Positions 21,541 through 33,346 of a DNA stretch of 64,000 nucleotides are shown piece after piece. Made by a program: the position numbers and the translations under genes. The notes under the pieces were generated by a model, which ran no database searches, was not told the origin of the DNA, and was given only the letters and a program-made list of their open reading frames with translations. Source of the stretch: Crocodylus rhombifer (Eukaryota > Chordata > Crocodylia > Crocodylidae); assembly GCA_038503035.1 (NCBI GenBank), contig JAVSML010024346.1, positions 496,001-560,000 of the forward strand, in the 5' to 3' direction. Position 1 is the stretch's first letter, and every line of letters begins with the position of its first letter.

Positions 21541-24308
21541 ACACTTGCCTGCCTGAACACTAATGCCAGGAGCCTGGGTAACAAGCAGGAGGAGCTTGTC
21601 CTCCTGCTCAGTGCAAAGAATGATGACGTCATTGGATAAGGGAGACCTGGTGGGACTCCACCCATGACTGGACCACGGGTATCGAGGGCTATACCCTGTA
21701 CAGGAGGGATCGTGTTGACAAAAGGGGCGGGGGTGTAGCTCTCTATGTGAAGGAAAGCTACATGTCCCTGCAAGCTGATGTTGGCGACCGGCACGGACAG
21801 CTAGAGGCCCTCTGGGTAAAAATTCGTGGAAAAAACGGCACAGGGGACACAACAGTGGGAGTCTACTACAGACCTCCCACTCAAAGTCCTGAGCTTGACC
21901 AGGAGTTCGCCCGGGAACTGACTGAGGCTGCTTGCTCCAGGACCTTGGTTGTCATGGGTGACTTCAATTACCCGGACATTTCGTGGGAAGATCACTCAGC
22001 AAAATCCGAGCAGTCGCAAAGCTTTCTCTCATGCGTGGATGACCTCTACCTGACTCAAGAAGTCTATGGGCCAACGAGAGGCAAAGCGCTGCTCGACCTG
22101 GTACTGGCTACGGGGGACGACCTAATCGGCGACCTAGCGATCGATGGGAAGCTGGGTGACAGCGACCACGAGCTGATCACCTTCACCATCCGCCGTAAAG
22201 CTGGCAAGTCAGCCAGCAACACCGAAGTCCTTGACTTCAGAAAAGCCGACTTTGACAAGCTCAAGAGGCTTGTCGGTCAGGCCCTCGGGGACCGTGACCC
22301 CAGGGAGATGGGAGTTCAAGAAGAGTGGTTGCTTCTCAAGGAAGCGATCCTCAGTGCACAAGCTAAATCTATTCCAACATGGAGGAAAGGCAGCAAGAAG
22401 GCACAGCAGCCCTCCTGGCTCTCCAGGGACCTAGCGGACCTCCTGCGGCTAAAAAGGAAAGCCTACAAAGGATGGAGGACGGGATTCACCTCCAAGGAGG
22501 ATTATTCTGCGCTGGTCCAGTCCTGCAGGGAGCAAACCAGGAAAGCCAAGGCTGCAACTGAACTCCAACTAGCTTCAAGCATCAAGGACAACAAAAAGTC
22601 CTTTTTCAGATATGTGGGGAGCCTGAGGAAAAGCAAGGGCAACGTTGGACCCCTGCTGAACCAGATGGGGTAACTGACAAATGATGCCCAGGAAAAAGCC
22701 AACCTATTAAATAGATACTTTGCGTCAGTCTTTCATCAGTCCCATGGGACGCCCATGCCTGCTATGGGACAGGGAGATCCGGGTGATGGGGATCCCCTAC
22801 CCTCCATCAATGCTGACCTCGTGAAGGAACACCTTGAGAAGCTGGATACCTTCAAGTCAGCCGGCCCTGACAACCTGCACCCCAGGGTACTCAAGGAGCT
22901 GGCGAGCGTCATAGCCCAGCCCCTGGCACGGGTCGTTGAAAACTCCTGGTGCTCTGGTGTAGTGCCCGAAGACTGGAAGAAGGCCAATGTGGTGCCGATC
23001 TTCAAGAAAGGGAGGAGAGTGGATCTGGCTAACTACAGGCCCATTAGCCTGACTTCTGTCCTGGGGAAGATCTTAGAAAAGTTTATTAAGGAGGCCATCC
23101 TTGATGGACTGGCCCAGGCGAACATCCTAAGGGATAGCCAGCACGGGTTTGTTGCGGGTAGGTCTTGTTTGACCAATCTCATTTCCTTCTATGACCAGGT
23201 GACCCATCACCTGGACAAGGGAGAAGAGATTGATGTCATATATCTTGACTTCAAAAAAGCCTTTGATCTGGTATCTCACGATCACCTCTTGGCCAAACTG
23301 GCTGGTTGTGGCCTTGGCTCCACCACAATCCGCTGGCTGGGAAATTGGCTCCGTGGTCGGACCCAGAGGGTTGTAATCGATGGCAGTCACTCATCGTGGT
23401 GCCCTGTGACCAGTGGGGTCCCTCAAGGCTCTGTCCTGGGACCCATACTGTTCAACATCTTCATTAATGATGTGGACATTGGAGTCAGGAGTGGACTGGC
23501 CAAGTTCGCCGATGACACCAAACTTTGGGGCAAAGCATCCACGCCAGAAGATAAGTGGGTGATCCAGGCTGACCTGGACAAGCTCAGCAAATGGGCAGAC
23601 AAGAACCTGATGGTGTTTAACACCGAAAAATGCAAGGCTCTCCACCTTGGGAGGAAAAACCTGCAGCACCCTTATAGGCTCGGCAGTGCTACGTTGGATA
23701 GCACTACAGAAGAAAGAGACTTGGGGGTCATCATTGATCACAAGATGAACACGAGCCTGCAATGCGATGCTGCGGCTAGTAAAGCAACCAAAACGCTGGC
23801 GTGCATCCATAGATGCTTCTCGAACAAATCCCGGGACGTCATTCTCCCCTTGTACTCGGCCTTGGTGAGGCCGCAGCTGGAGTACTGCGTCCAGTTTTGG
23901 GCTCCACAATTCAAAAAGGACGTGGAGAAGCTTGAGAGAGTCCAGAGGAGAGCCACGCGCATGATCAGAGGTCAGGAAAACAGATTTTACGATGACAGGC
24001 TGAGAGCCATGGGACTCTTTAGCCTGGAAAAGCGCAGGCTCAGGGGTGATCTGATGGCCACCTATAAGTTTCTCAGGGGTGACCACCAGGATCTGGAGGA
24101 ACGTCTGTTCACCAGAGCGCCCCAAGGGATGACGAGGTCGAATGGTCACAAACTCCTGCAAGACCGTTTCAGGCTGGACATAAGGAAGAATTTCTTTACT
24201 GTCCGAGTCCCCAAGGTCTGGAACAGTCTGCCAGCGGAGGTGGTTCAAGCACCTACATTGAACACCTTCAAGAGTAAATTGGATGCTTATCTTGCTGGGA
24301 TCCTATGA
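21541..24308 (+). pseudogene. CR1 ORF2: AP-type endonuclease plus reverse transcriptase, two lesions
   Basis: This encodes the single-polypeptide enzyme for target-primed reverse transcription. The endonuclease has NTNARSLGNKQEEL (21556 on), ETWWD with the metal-binding Glu (21642), GDFNYPD (21957) and SDH (22161-22169). The reverse transcriptase has YLDFKKAFD (motif A, Asp codon 23247), [15 protein letters not shown] (motif B), FADD (23505-23516) and LGVIIDHKMN (motif E). The C-terminal domain ends at TGA 24306-24308. Lesion one is a frameshift between 21634 and 21641. Lesion two is an in-frame TAA at 22671-22673, with the same frame continuing beyond it. All catalytic residues I can identify are intact. 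The frame is also open upstream to 21373 with no ATG, so the start is undetermined. Confidence 0.95.
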
Positions 24309-24398
24309 CCCCAGCTGACATCCTGCCCTTTGGGCGGGGGGCTGGACTCGATGATCTCCCGAGGTCCCTTCCAGCCCTAATGTCTATGAAATCTATGG

Positions 24399-25364
24399 AG
24401 CCACTTCAGCCAGCCCACCAGCAAACCAAGAGGGAACAAGGCTTGCTGCAAAATCTAGGGCCCTCGGTTGCCCTGCAGACACCTGGCCCATTGCCACTTG
24501 CCTTGCTGCTGCCACTGCCACTGCCACCACCCCGTGCCCCAGGCCATACCTGATGCATGAGGAACCCTGCAGTCTGGAACCAGCCCGGGGCCCTGCTCAT
24601 AATTAAGAGATTGTAATTCCTCTGGACAAAAGGAGGCAGCACACTCCAAGCAGCCACTGTGGCTTTCTGAAGGTTTGCTCAAAGATGTGCTATTAAAAAC
24701 GTAATAATAATGAAAGGGAGGCACAAAATGCCGCCTGTCGTTAAGGCAACAAAAAAGCAGAATGAATGAATGTCATCTAAAGGGCTTACAGGAATAAAAA
24801 GGCTTATATAACTGACTCTCGCAGATGAAGCTCTGAGATGCCCGTTATTAAACAGGAAGGTAAAATTGCTCCAAATGGCAAAGACGCAAATATTTTCTTT
24901 AAAAAAATAAAAAACCCAAAACTTTACCCCAAATATTTGGACAATCATTAAATACAAATTGTATAACATCACCTACAAAAATGAGTAAAGGGAGTACTTA
25001 GCACATGTGAATTCCACGTGACAAATAAGTCAGAAAATATTACATTAATCTCAGGAAAGCAAACGACACCAGGAAATGAATTTACTGTCGCTGACAATTT
25101 GTAAACTGCAAAATAAACTGAGAAGAGTTTCACATGACTGGGGGGGGGCGGGGGGGACACACACAACACACAAACATCCCACTCATCTTCAAAAACAGAC
25201 AGGAATGATCTTGTTTTTACCTCCAGAAAATGAACAAAAGTAAAACAAAATGAGCAAACATCTAGATTTGGGGGATAACTGGGCCATAAATATTAGGCAG
25301 CAAGGAAGAGAAGGTATCTTGCCAGAAAACCTGATTATTTTGTTATCACTGTGCAAGTAATGGA
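24399..25364. other. No gene; G-rich run near 25.15 kb
   Basis: Includes CCACTGCCACTGCCACC-type simple sequence at about 24.5 kb and a G-run (25141-25157, interrupted by one C). The rest is AT-rich and single-copy-looking. Confidence 0.5.
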
Positions 25365-25830
25365 TGTATGAGACAGTGGTAGATGCAATTTATTCAAACT
25401 TTACTAAAATGTTCAACAGAAGGCTCAGAAAAAGAAGCCCACAAATGAAAATGAACTCCGGTTCCTTTGCATGAGGATACCGTTATGTGAAGAGGAGCTG
25501 GCTGAAGGGCTGTAAGCTCAGGGACAAACTGCGAAGCATTAAGTCGAGAGCCAGGAGGAGCCTAAGTGAATACCATCGGGATCTGTGTTAGATTCCATCA
25601 TCTTTAATATCTTAATTAATGACCTTGAAGAAGGTGTAAGCAGTGTGTTAATGAAATGCACGGATTAACCTAAACTGAGAAGGGCTGTGAATGCCCCTGG
25701 GGACAAATAATGAAAAGGGACGTTGAGAAATTAGAGACAGGCAGAACATAACCAAATAAGGTTCACCTTGGGAAAGTGCAAGTTAATGCACCTAGGGAAA
25801 TGTAATTCAGAATGTGAGTCTTCGAGAGGA
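25365..25830 (+). mobile_element. Ancient CR1/L3-type LINE, reverse transcriptase remnant
   Basis: Plus-strand translation with stops and shifts keeps the order of a CR1-group palm. VDAIYSNFTKMFNR (about 25380) resembles VDVIYLDFSKAFDK. SWLKGCKLRDKLRS (about 25495) resembles NWLKGRKQRV. IIFNILINDLEEGVSSVLMK (about 25595) resembles LFNIFINDLEEGV. LGKCKLMHLGKCN (about 25772) resembles the KCKVMHLG motif. The catalytic FADD position reads CTD followed by a stop. The LINDLEEGV wording points to an old L3- or L2-like CR1 rather than the younger subfamilies nearby. The 3' limit is uncertain and may extend to about 26.1 kb. Confidence 0.6.
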
Positions 25831-28800
25831 GTGAGAAACATGGGAAGAAGTCGCTCTGAAAGAGATCAGGAAAAGAAATCCACAAAAGGAACCGGGTTTC
25901 AGAAAGAGAGGGAGGGAGAGGAGAATAAAAAGGCCAAAGCAGCTCGGGGTAGTACATAGAGAGGCACCACATTGCGGGAAAAGGAAATGGATATTCCCGA
26001 GAGAGCCCGAGCACCTGGAGTACTGAGGCCACTAACTCATTCCTGCGGCACTGGAGCGGGGGCACGTCCAAAAATACAGCCAGGCTAACTAGGCTAATGG
26101 CACGGCAAAAGCCTGAAAGAAAAGGATTGTTTAAAATCTGCCATTTTAGTCAAGTACAAAGAGTAAAGCAATATTCACCTGACAGTGCTCCCTTCCTTAA
26201 AATGAAGTGCTGACAGACGCGCTGCTGTCACAACACAAGGAGGTGAGCTTCAGACACGCTGCAAATGAGGCATTAAATTTATTAACGCGGCAGTCGCATT
26301 AGTTAATGGCTATTTTGATTCCTCGTTTTCTCCCCTTTGAGTGTTATTCCTTATGCGTAATGCAGCAGCATCTAGATGTCCTGACTCTAAGACGCACACA
26401 GAGATATTTATTGAAACCAGCAACCTGCTACCGTTCCAATCACTGCTCTAGTTTGCAAAGTCATTATGACTCCAAAAATTCAGAGGCTCCTTGGAAAAAG
26501 AATAATCACTGAAGATGCACTTAAATTTTATACTCACGGGGTGGAAATATATTTAATAGACAGGATAAAGACTGTGTGAGCAGCACCTATTCTATTAACC
26601 ACTTTGCACTTTCCCTGATAAACTGGGGAAAGTTAATGTGGCCTTGACGGCTTATGGGAGCACTTTAACTTCAGAGTAGCAGCACACCACTGCATTAATT
26701 GTATTTGTTGCAATAAAATAAAGTGAAAGGGGAAAACATTAAGGGCCCCTGACAACTATAGACATGTGCTGGACATCTCTGGATAACTGTGACAAAAGCA
26801 CCAATCAGAACCCATATTTTTGTCCCAAGGCTTTAAAAGACTTGCCCTAATGAAACACAGATGAGGAACGTATGTATTTTAATTAAAACTGGATTCTTGG
26901 ATCCTGAAGCAAATATTTCATGGGGAGATTGCCATTTCAACTCTTGTTAGACCATTTCAACTTCCCAAGACTTGGGTTTAACTGCTGGGTATACATTATG
27001 CACAGCAAATGATTTTTAACAAAGTCCATCAAATATCATCTCTTCCCGCTTTTTCCTTTAACGGCTTTTCTTCTGCTATGTGCCTTGCTAGTGTTGCCAT
27101 CTCTTATTGTCTTGTTGCAAGACTACCAAAATAAGGTATACAGCAGGGCATAGTAGAGACCAAAAAAAGAATTTAAACAAGTCCAAATTTTTCTCATATT
27201 GTTTTTATCAACAATTGAGTACACGGTGAATGTTTTAATGTATTGTGAATTTATTTAAGGGGTTTTCTTGTAGAGTCAAGAACCAGGTGAGACAACTGCT
27301 ATGCAAATGTCCATATGGCATTTTGACAATGTGCAATTTAGAAGAAAGTGCATACAGCAGCTAAATTTGCAGAAATCATAAGGGCAGTATGGGTGGAAGG
27401 ATGGGTGGATTTAAATCAAAGAAATTCAAATCAGATTTTAAACACAAATTTAAAGCAGCAAACAAGAAAGTGATTTAAATAATTAATTTTAACCTTGTTT
27501 CGTACTTGTATTTTTTTTATTATTTCCCTAAAGAAGGGCGGGTAGTTATTGGTTGGCAAAACTCTTCAACTATGTTCAACTGTGTTTATCTGCATGGGCT
27601 ACTTTTTGCTAGCCCATACAACGCATTAGATATACGTGCAGTTGGATTTTTAATTCTTTTCTCTCTCTCATGTTAGAAAGTGGTCAAGGACGTATATCTT
27701 ATTTACTTGATGATCAATAAGGTATTTGTGATTTCAATCAAACCGCATTTGGCTGGAAATGAGAATTTAATTCAAAGTGCACAGGAAAGCAACATTTTAA
27801 ATGTTTTTATTCATTAAATAACACGAATGTGCTGGATATAAGAAAAAAGCAAGCCAATCAAAACATAGCGTGCATTTCCAATAAGTAATTTATCAAGCAA
27901 AGGAATATTTTCTGCAGTTTACAAACTGAACTTATTGCAGGCCACCAATTTCTTCAAGATCTTAGAAGTAATAGAGTTCATCCTCTCATAAATCATTTTT
28001 ATTCTTAGACTGAAACGAAAAGCAAGCTTTTCGGCTCCCAGTAGGTTTCCCAACTGAATAAACCAGTCACTGAACTGAACTCACTGAATAAACTGAAATG
28101 AAGCAAATCTTCTCTCTGCCCATGTAGAAGAGGCGGATACAAATAAAAGGTGGTTTAAACATTTCAGCAAATCTGGTTCCAAGCGCTAAGCCAGTGATTT
28201 CTATCAGCTTGGTTTCCTTCAAACTTTGGAAGTAAATATATCCTGTTTAATGTTGCTTAATTTACATTATTTTAATGGATTCTAATACATTTAGACTTTA
28301 ATAAAGGTTGTTATGGGGTTTTCTTTAAGAAATTAAAAGTATAATATAAAGTGAAAGGTATCCTTACTTTCTGTTGTAAAAACCTATTTTTGCTCACCAA
28401 CATGCTTTCACAATGCAAACAAACATGCACCCTGTTCCAATTTTATTGAAAATTAAGGTTGTCAAAGACTTTGAAGTCAAGCAAGATGAGCTAATAAATA
28501 GATGGCTTTTACAGTCAAGGTAAGGTGTGAAGAGCTTTTAACAGAATAGGATCCAAAGCAGGAGATCTTCGTATGAAGATGTCATGTCAAAAGTCTTCAG
28601 AGATTTCCAACGAGAATATTATCAAGCCTGTATTAGTTTACCTTATGTGGGTAGGACACAGCCATGCAGGCCTTTAATGCAAGTGAACACAATATTACAT
28701 TTACAGCTCCAAGAGAAGAGGACTTCACCAGCAGTAGGTCCCAGGGGGCTTGAAGACCTGGTCCATCCCCCACCCATGGTGGTCCCAAACCTGGAAGTTC

Positions 28801-28899
28801 TCACCAGCGAGACCACTCTGCCTCCCCCACTTCGACTGCGCTCAGGCCCGCATTCACAGGTGTGCTTGAGTGCAGCCTTGCCAGCTAATTTCTGGGTTT
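25831..28899. other. AT-rich, largely repeat-free DNA, no gene
   Basis: Three kilobases without a domain-bearing frame or a repeat I can name. 26.2-26.8 kb has many ATTA/TAAT cores. GGTGGATTTAAATCA near 27400 and TTTAAATAATTAATTTTAAC near 27470 may be a decayed foldback. Low frame content and unbroken composition are compatible with conserved non-coding DNA, which cannot be tested from one sequence. Confidence 0.45.
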
Positions 28900-28987
28900 A
28901 AAGTACACCAGCGGGCTAGGTCCATATGCTGAATTCAAGTCCATTCGTGCTGCAACCTGCTGCCACTGCAGTGTAGACAAACCCTTA
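28900..28987. mobile_element. Possible MITE terminus
   Basis: CAGTGTAGACAAACCCTTA ends at 28987. Its reverse complement (TAAGGGTTTGTCTACACTG) is the form of a common sauropsid terminal inverted repeat with a TTA target site. I could not locate the matching left end, so this may be a solo or decayed terminus. Confidence 0.3.
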
Positions 28988-30450
28988 GTCTACCTTTGCC
29001 TTTGCTGCCCATCTGTCACAATACTTCCATTGTCTGTCTTTCTGATTTCTTTTCAAGGCTCATCCTTCATCTGCCAAGCATTGATCAAGACAAGGCCATA
29101 ATGTCAGCTGGGGCCTTCAGGAATAAATGACTAGGAAGCGGATGCTCACGTATTCAAGGTAACCTCACGAAGAACATGTTGGACTAAACTAGCCATGGGT
29201 TCGGAAACAAAACAGGTAATTGGGACAAGGAAACCATTCTAATGGTTGTGCTAAAGGGGAACGGGGGGGTTGGCCTCAAGTCGGAGGCTCCAATGGTCTC
29301 ATTGCAAAAAGATGAACAAAGTGCCTGTTCCATAGTAGGAGCAAGCACCATGCTTGTCTAATGCCTCAAATGTTACTCTCAAACCACTGGCATCTTAATC
29401 ATTTCATTCTCAATTCAAGTCCTTTTCTCCGCCGGGTACTGGGAAAGCCTAACCATCATTCAGCCTCTGGCCAATGAGGAAAAAAAGAGTGCAACACATT
29501 AAACCAGCGGTGACCCTCATACAGGTTCATCAGAAGAGACTTGGGTGACCACCTGCAAATAAAGCCTTGTGTTGAATTGACTCCAGTCTTCCGCTCCAGA
29601 CTTCCCCGCAGATGAAAGATCCCAAAGCATCGCTTGGACATGAATACCACCCCTTGCCCGTCACCAGAAAGAGACTGCAGTCTCACATTTGGGGGCTGGG
29701 AAGTGTGGGTGTTATCACTGTGGAAAACATTTCTGAGGCTTTTTTATTTTTATTATTGCTATCGTCTTGTTCAGTCTCACCCATTCCATCCGCAATCACA
29801 AATCCACAAAGTGCACCAAGCCTCTAATGCTTATACAATCTTTCTGTTACTACACTAGGAAGAGATACCAGGCCTCCAACTTTGCTAGAGGCAAGAGCTC
29901 CCGTAGCTCCACTATTTCAAGAGGAGAGACCCGATTTCTGTGCCTGTTTCTCACCTTTCTTCCCTTCAGCACATCCAAATGAGACTTTGCCCCTCTAGGG
30001 AACTACACAGCCAGCAGGTGATTGCAGCAGCAAAAGGGATCCTTTCAAAAAAGGAGGCGTTTGTTATTTAGCTGGAAAACTGTGTTCAGAGACAATGGGT
30101 TAAAAAGCTAACGACATCCTTCACCTTGCTTACCAGCTTCACCTTGTTTTGCCCTGACCTGGAAAGAAGGCTGACTGCTTTCAGCCAGTTTCCCAGGCTG
30201 AAATACACACCGCTGAAAGAGAAATTCTGGCCTATGCTCAGTTGTTTTGCTGGCATAGTTATGCCAGACAGGGGTGTAATGCCCATCCTACCCAGGGGAT
30301 TAAGTTATTCTGCAAGGAACTGGTTTATGCTGTAACAACATTACTCTTGCCAGGATATGCTGCATCTCTCCTAAGGCGGTTTGCTGGTACGGCTCTACCA
30401 ACAAACCCAGTCAAGTGTACTCAAGGCCCGGGATTCTAGTCCGTCTCCTA
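28988..30450. other. No gene or recognised repeat
   Basis: Mixed DNA with short frames on both strands and no recognised domain. Confidence 0.5.
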
Positions 30451-31150
30451 GGGCGCTTGTACACATGACGGGGGTTAGTCCTTACAGTGGCCTTCTGTAC
30501 CCCCTAAACTGAAATGGTAGGTTTTTAATTGAAACCCACCATTTCAATTCAGGGGCTTCCATCACTGTTATGGTAAGGGGCCTGATCCTTTTTTTTTTCA
30601 TTTGGAGGAGCCTGCCCACAGCTGGGGGTGAGCTGCTGGCAGGCTGAGAGGCCCCTGAACTGTGTGTGGGGGGGGGGCTCGGTCCTTCCCTGCACAGCAG
30701 CCCCCAGGGTTGCCTGGAAGGGCTGGTAGTGGGCCAGGTGCTACCCCAGCTTGGAGGCAGCACCCAGCCTGATCCAACTCTTCCCAACCCCGAGCTGGGT
30801 TAGCACCCGGCTCACTAGCAGTCCTGGGAGGCACCACTGCCGCAGAGAGAAGGACCAGGGACCCCTCGCCTCCCAGCCGCAGGAGAGATGGCCAGGCTCC
30901 ACTGAAAAGCAAAAAAAAAAAAGGATCAGGCCCCTTGCCGCTTCTGCCTTCAGCAGTTGTCTGCTGAAGCCAGAAGTGTTGAGGGGCCCATTCCTTTTTT
31001 TTTCAGCAAAGGCTGCCCACCTCTCTCATGGCCGGGGCTGAGATGACAAAATAGCTGAAACGCATGAAACGGTTGCAAACTGAACTGCATAAGGATGTAG
31101 TTTAGTTTGCAATGATGCAACCTCATTTAAAACCCCCATATCTCCTGCAT
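30451..31150. mobile_element. Composite inverted-repeat element with a triplicated module
   Basis: The outer termini share TGTACACATG (left, about 30459) and TGTACGCATG (right, about 31150, reverse complement). Inside, a module 'GGGGCCTGATCCTTTTTTTT' occurs three times: forward at 30577, inverted at 30911-30935 and forward but diverged (GGGGCCCATTCC plus T-run) at 30983. The first two form a perfect inverted repeat of 24 bp (30575-30598 with 30913-30936). The second and third are linked by a hairpin with arms CTTCTGCCTTCAGCAG (30941-30956) and CTGCTGAAGCCAGAAG (30961-30976). Another palindrome, TGCAAACTGAACT with AGTTTAGTTTGCA, lies at 31073-31110. I read this as a non-autonomous DNA transposon or a nest of them. 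Outer limits are approximate. Confidence 0.55.
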
Positions 31151-31952
31151 GCGTACAGTGTGATACCATTAAGCCACACAAAGTGACCTTTCCAAAAACC
31201 TTGCCCCCGGGGGCAAGCTAGAGACAGAAAAGCAGAACGAAAAACTATCCACACTTTTCTCCCATTCCTGGGATGGAATTAACCCTTGCAAGTACCACTC
31301 TTCCCCTTTTTTATATTCCTAATTTGATATCTATTGCAATGGGGGCATGGACCGATTTCACTGACAGCACCCCGGGTTACATCCTCAGTGAAAAAAGCAG
31401 GAACTTATCCAATCCTTAATTATTTATTATTTACACAACACTGATCTTCCCTCTCACGTTAGGTTTGCTCTGCACAACGTATTGAACAGAATGGATTTCC
31501 CAATTTTAAACAATGCCATTTTTTTTGGTAGCATGTCAGGGTGCACTTGAGTTTGTCAACATTGGCTGTAATATATGGTTCTATGCATTCAAAATGACTA
31601 TACGTTGCTTTAAACAGTTCGGCCCTGCTTAAATTTTTCATCCTCCTGTCATCCTCACCAGTCCTACTCCATCCTGTCTCCTCAATGCCCACTTGATTAT
31701 TTTTCTCTCCTTTTCCTACATACTAGTGCCTGCTCTTGGAACTGCCTATCTTGTCTTATGCAAAAAACTAAAGATCTCGGATGTCTCCTAAAAATTTACT
31801 TTTGCCGAGTTGTCTATACCTACTCTCCAGTGCTCTCACTCAGGCCACTTTCTTTCATTTGTATTGCTTCATTTCTATGCAAATTTCTCGGGTAACATTC
31901 ATGACTGATTTGATGTAAAATGTATGTCAAGTTTAAGCAACATATGAATAAC

Positions 31953-31983
<31 letters not shown>

Positions 31984-32059
31984 GAAATAGCATCAGAAAA
32001 GAGGCAGTGCCCGGTGCCAGAAGTATCTATACATGGTATTTAAATGACACTTACCAGAG
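31151..32059. other. No gene; 26-base T run
   Basis: AT-rich DNA. A run of 26 T spans 31953-31978. No element or exon is recognised. Confidence 0.5.
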
Positions 32060-32262
32060 TCTCTGGACATATCAATATTTAATGGATTTATCCTCTTAAC
32101 AATTCTATGAGGCAAAGTTATATTATCCCCAGTGTGCAGGTGAAAAACTTGGGCAAAGAGAGACCAAGATCCAGATCCTCAAAAAGAAATTAGGCTCCTA
32201 AGTCCTAAAGTTGTTGGGTATCTGAACCCAAGCAATTTGCCTAAGCTCACAAAAAGTTGTGC
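32060..32262 (+). mobile_element. MIR-type SINE, with a small insertion
   Basis: The core matches MIR word for word in several places: CTCTTAACAATTCTATGAGG, then ATTATCCCCAGTGTGCAGGT, then CAATTTGCCTAAGCTCACA. Between the last two, about 65 bp (AGATCCTCAAA...TTAGGCTCCTAAG) appear to be an inserted piece of another foldback repeat. MIR is an ancient tRNA-derived SINE shared by amniotes. Confidence 0.7.
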
Positions 32263-33346
32263 TGTTCTCTCTCGCTCAGCTCTATTGCACACCCTGCACA
32301 ATCTGCTATTATTTGCTTCTAAATTCTTTTATTCCCAGGATATGGAAGCAGTTTCAGCTCCTGACTGCCTTGACGCATGGTAAATGTGAATGTGCCTGTG
32401 CCATTTATACATTCAGGAATCATAATAAGACAACTGCACTTTACTTCATATATTGCAATACATTTTTGCCCTTAGTTTTGCAGATTTTTTATGCTGTATA
32501 ATAACAACTAACTCCCTTTGGCATAATTTATATGAATCATAGATTCAATATAGAGGAGGAAAAAAAAGTCCTATTAAGTCATTTAATTGACCCTTCTTCC
32601 CATCAGTGCAGGGTTGTTCCCTACAGTACATGTTCCTTATTTGTTTTAAATGTGATTGCTATAGCGTAAGCACAAAAATGGTCTGCAAAGCTCAGATGTT
32701 TCACTGACATATGCTTCAAGTCAACATGTTGTTGGAAGTCTTCAATTTATGACTGCATGTTACTTTTATTCTCTCAAATAGACCTTAGCCCTTTCTCCAG
32801 TCCCTCAAGAAGAGTTACTTGTATTTAACTTTGCAGGAAAAATATAAGCAGAGGTTTCCCTTATGACTTTCAACTCAAGACCTTTGTGTTCCACCGGTTA
32901 TCACATTAGAGTTTGGAACGCACTGCATCTCTATGAAACGTTGCATGAAGTCCAGTTCTAGAGAGCCACCCCACAAAAAATACATAGGCAGGTTTTTATC
33001 CACTGTTTGCGTTTATAAAAAGGAAGAAAGAAGCCTGAAATCATTTGAGTTATGGAACTCTTTCTAGACTCCTTCACTTTAAAGATGGGATGGGACAGGC
33101 ACTAGGGGGACTGGCCAAAAAACGACTCTGCATTTCTTGTAGACAGTACCATTCGCCCATTGCTGGACTCCTGTCCACCTTGGAGTGATACTAGACTGGG
33201 TGCTCTCCTTCAGGACACATGCAAAAACAAAAGACAAAGTTAGTGCCCAGGGGCCTCTGTACAGGCTACATTTTTTTGCCTTTTCTTGCACTGCAACTGT
33301 GTGACTGTTTGCATAAGCGGGATTTCCAGACACTTTAAAAGTCTTT
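32263..33346. other. No gene or recognised repeat
   Basis: AT-rich DNA. No domain-bearing frame or named repeat. Confidence 0.5.

Larger units (their letters stand above)
21127..24398 (+). mobile_element. CR1 LINE, nearly complete ORF2, 5'-truncated in ORF1
   Basis: This is the most complete retrotransposon in the window, about 3.27 kb. It contains the last 90 or so codons of ORF1, essentially all of ORF2 (endonuclease and reverse transcriptase), and an 85-bp 3' UTR with the CR1 signature GGACTCGATGATCTCCCGAG. It ends in the terminal repeat AATGTCTATGAAATCTATGG. Only two lesions interrupt ORF2, far fewer than in every other copy here, so this is the youngest CR1 in the window. The 5' boundary is where similarity to CR1 ORF1 begins. 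CR1 elements normally make no tidy target duplication and I see none. Confidence 0.97.

Noticed and set aside
21102..21794. 230-codon minus-strand open frame
   Set aside because: Antisense to the CR1 ORF1 tail and the start of ORF2 in GC-rich DNA. No domain is recognised.
23391..24248. 285-codon open frame on the minus strand
   Set aside because: It is the exact antisense of the CR1 reverse transcriptase ORF2, and the translated text has no domain of its own.
31953..31978. Poly-T run as the antisense tail of a processed pseudogene or SINE
   Set aside because: No adjacent transcript-like or SINE sequence and no flanking target duplication could be identified, so it is treated as a simple homopolymer.
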